DNA from: SKLM01 sp041687115
Lineage (GTDB): Bacteria; Chloroflexota; Anaerolineae; B4-G1
Assembly (NCBI GenBank): GCA_041687115.1
Contig: JAWLCP010000067.1
Location: 1-13,985, forward strand
DNA: 13,985 bases
Direction of reading: 5' to 3'
The notes under the pieces are model-generated. The model saw only the letters and a list, made by a program, of their open reading frames with translations, ran no database searches and had not been told where the DNA came from. The number at the start of each line of letters is the position of its first letter. Within the stretch, counting starts at the first letter, position 1. Position numbers and translations under genes: made by a program. Positions 13,806-13,985 of the stretch are shown one piece after another.

Positions 13806-13834
13806 AGTGTACCACCAAAGATCGGAAAGGCCAA
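13806..13834 (-). promoter_or_regulatory. Promoter for the DUF488-DUF488-DuOB-recQ operon
   Basis: On the minus strand TTGGCC (13829-13834) and TACACT (13806-13811) are exactly 17 bp apart, each matching four of six consensus positions. The predicted start near 13799 gives a leader of about 35 nt to ATG 13764. It sits in the 134-nt spacer between divergent genes. Confidence 0.55.
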
Positions 13835-13871
13835 CTCCGCCGGCTTGGCGATTCCCGTTCCGACCAGGATG

Positions 13872-13880
13872 TGATATACT
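13872..13880 (+). promoter_or_regulatory. Extended -10 promoter for the plus-strand gene
   Basis: TGATATACT combines a TGn extension with TATACT (13875-13880), 18 nt upstream of ATG 13899. The predicted start near 13887 would leave a short leader that still includes the GGAGGG ribosome site. The -35 region (TTCCCG at 13852-13857) is poor, as is common for extended -10 promoters. Confidence 0.55.
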
Positions 13881-13898
13881 CAAGTGCGGAGGGTGACC

Positions 13899-13985
13899 AT
13901 GAAACGAAGCACACTGAACCTACTCGCCGGCACGGTGGGCCGAATGATGTCGTTGGGCAAACCCGATCAGGTACCACTGGAGGAT
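13899..13985 (+). CDS. Start of an unidentified plus-strand gene, cut by window edge
   Basis: The first 29 codons of a reading frame that stays open to the window edge, beginning MKRSTLNLLAGTVGRMMSLG. GGAGGG lies about 6 nt upstream of the ATG and an extended -10 promoter just before that, which supports a real gene. It is the only gene on this strand in the window and is divergent from the DUF488 operon. Too little protein is visible to name a family. The start is mildly basic and hydrophobic but has no clear signal peptide. Confidence 0.6.
   Translation, partial: MKRSTLNLLAGTVGRMMSLGKPDQVPLED

Noticed and set aside
13765..13977. 71-codon N-terminal extension of the TVGHS-type DUF488 protein
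   Set aside because: It would start upstream of the predicted promoter and overlap the divergent plus-strand gene; family members begin near the chosen ATG.

Overview
This is a GC-rich window (roughly two-thirds G+C by eye). Ten complete genes and one partial gene are packed head-to-tail on the minus strand, and one partial gene starts on the plus strand at the right edge. The style (GTG starts, strong Shine-Dalgarno sites, operon-packed fatty-acid genes, a dispersed GC-rich palindromic repeat) fits a Chloroflexota/Anaerolineae-like genome, probably a metagenome assembly. That taxonomic guess is inference only. No rRNA, tRNA, CRISPR array or insertion sequence was seen.

Right part, about 8935-13985, read right to left on the minus strand: DUF488 protein (13270-13764), a second and divergent DUF488 protein (12720-13160), a probable dual-OB-fold (DuOB) protein (11882-12631), and a 981-residue RecQ helicase with an N-terminal TPR region (8935-11880). 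This looks like one nucleic-acid-processing operon. DUF488 belongs to the rhodanese/phosphatase-like superfamily. As I recall, DUF488 enzymes found with RecQ and OB-fold partners have been predicted by comparative genomics to act in DNA-end processing or conflict systems, with no experiment that I know of. The first DUF488 protein ends in QLSLF, a near-ideal sliding-clamp-binding motif. The DuOB/recQ junction is made from a dispersed palindromic repeat that supplies both the DuOB C-terminus and the annotated recQ start.

Middle and left part, about 1-8934: a TetR-family regulator with a near-consensus promoter (TTGACA, 17 bp, TATACT) and two operator-like palindromes. It is followed by thiolase, a small unknown protein, 3-hydroxyacyl-CoA dehydrogenase and enoyl-CoA hydratase. 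After an intergenic region that contains an assembly gap come two adjacent acyl-CoA dehydrogenases and the ETF beta and alpha genes (alpha cut by the left edge). Together these encode one beta-oxidation turn: acyl-CoA dehydrogenases pass electrons to ETF, then hydratase, dehydrogenase and thiolase finish the cycle. No acyl-CoA ligase lies in the window. The regulator probably represses itself and at least the thiolase-to-hydratase genes until an acyl-CoA-type ligand appears; this is inference from position and operator placement.

The 100-N gap at 4301-4400 is flanked by two identical 99-bp copies. This is most likely two contigs sharing an unmerged k-mer overlap and not a biological duplication.
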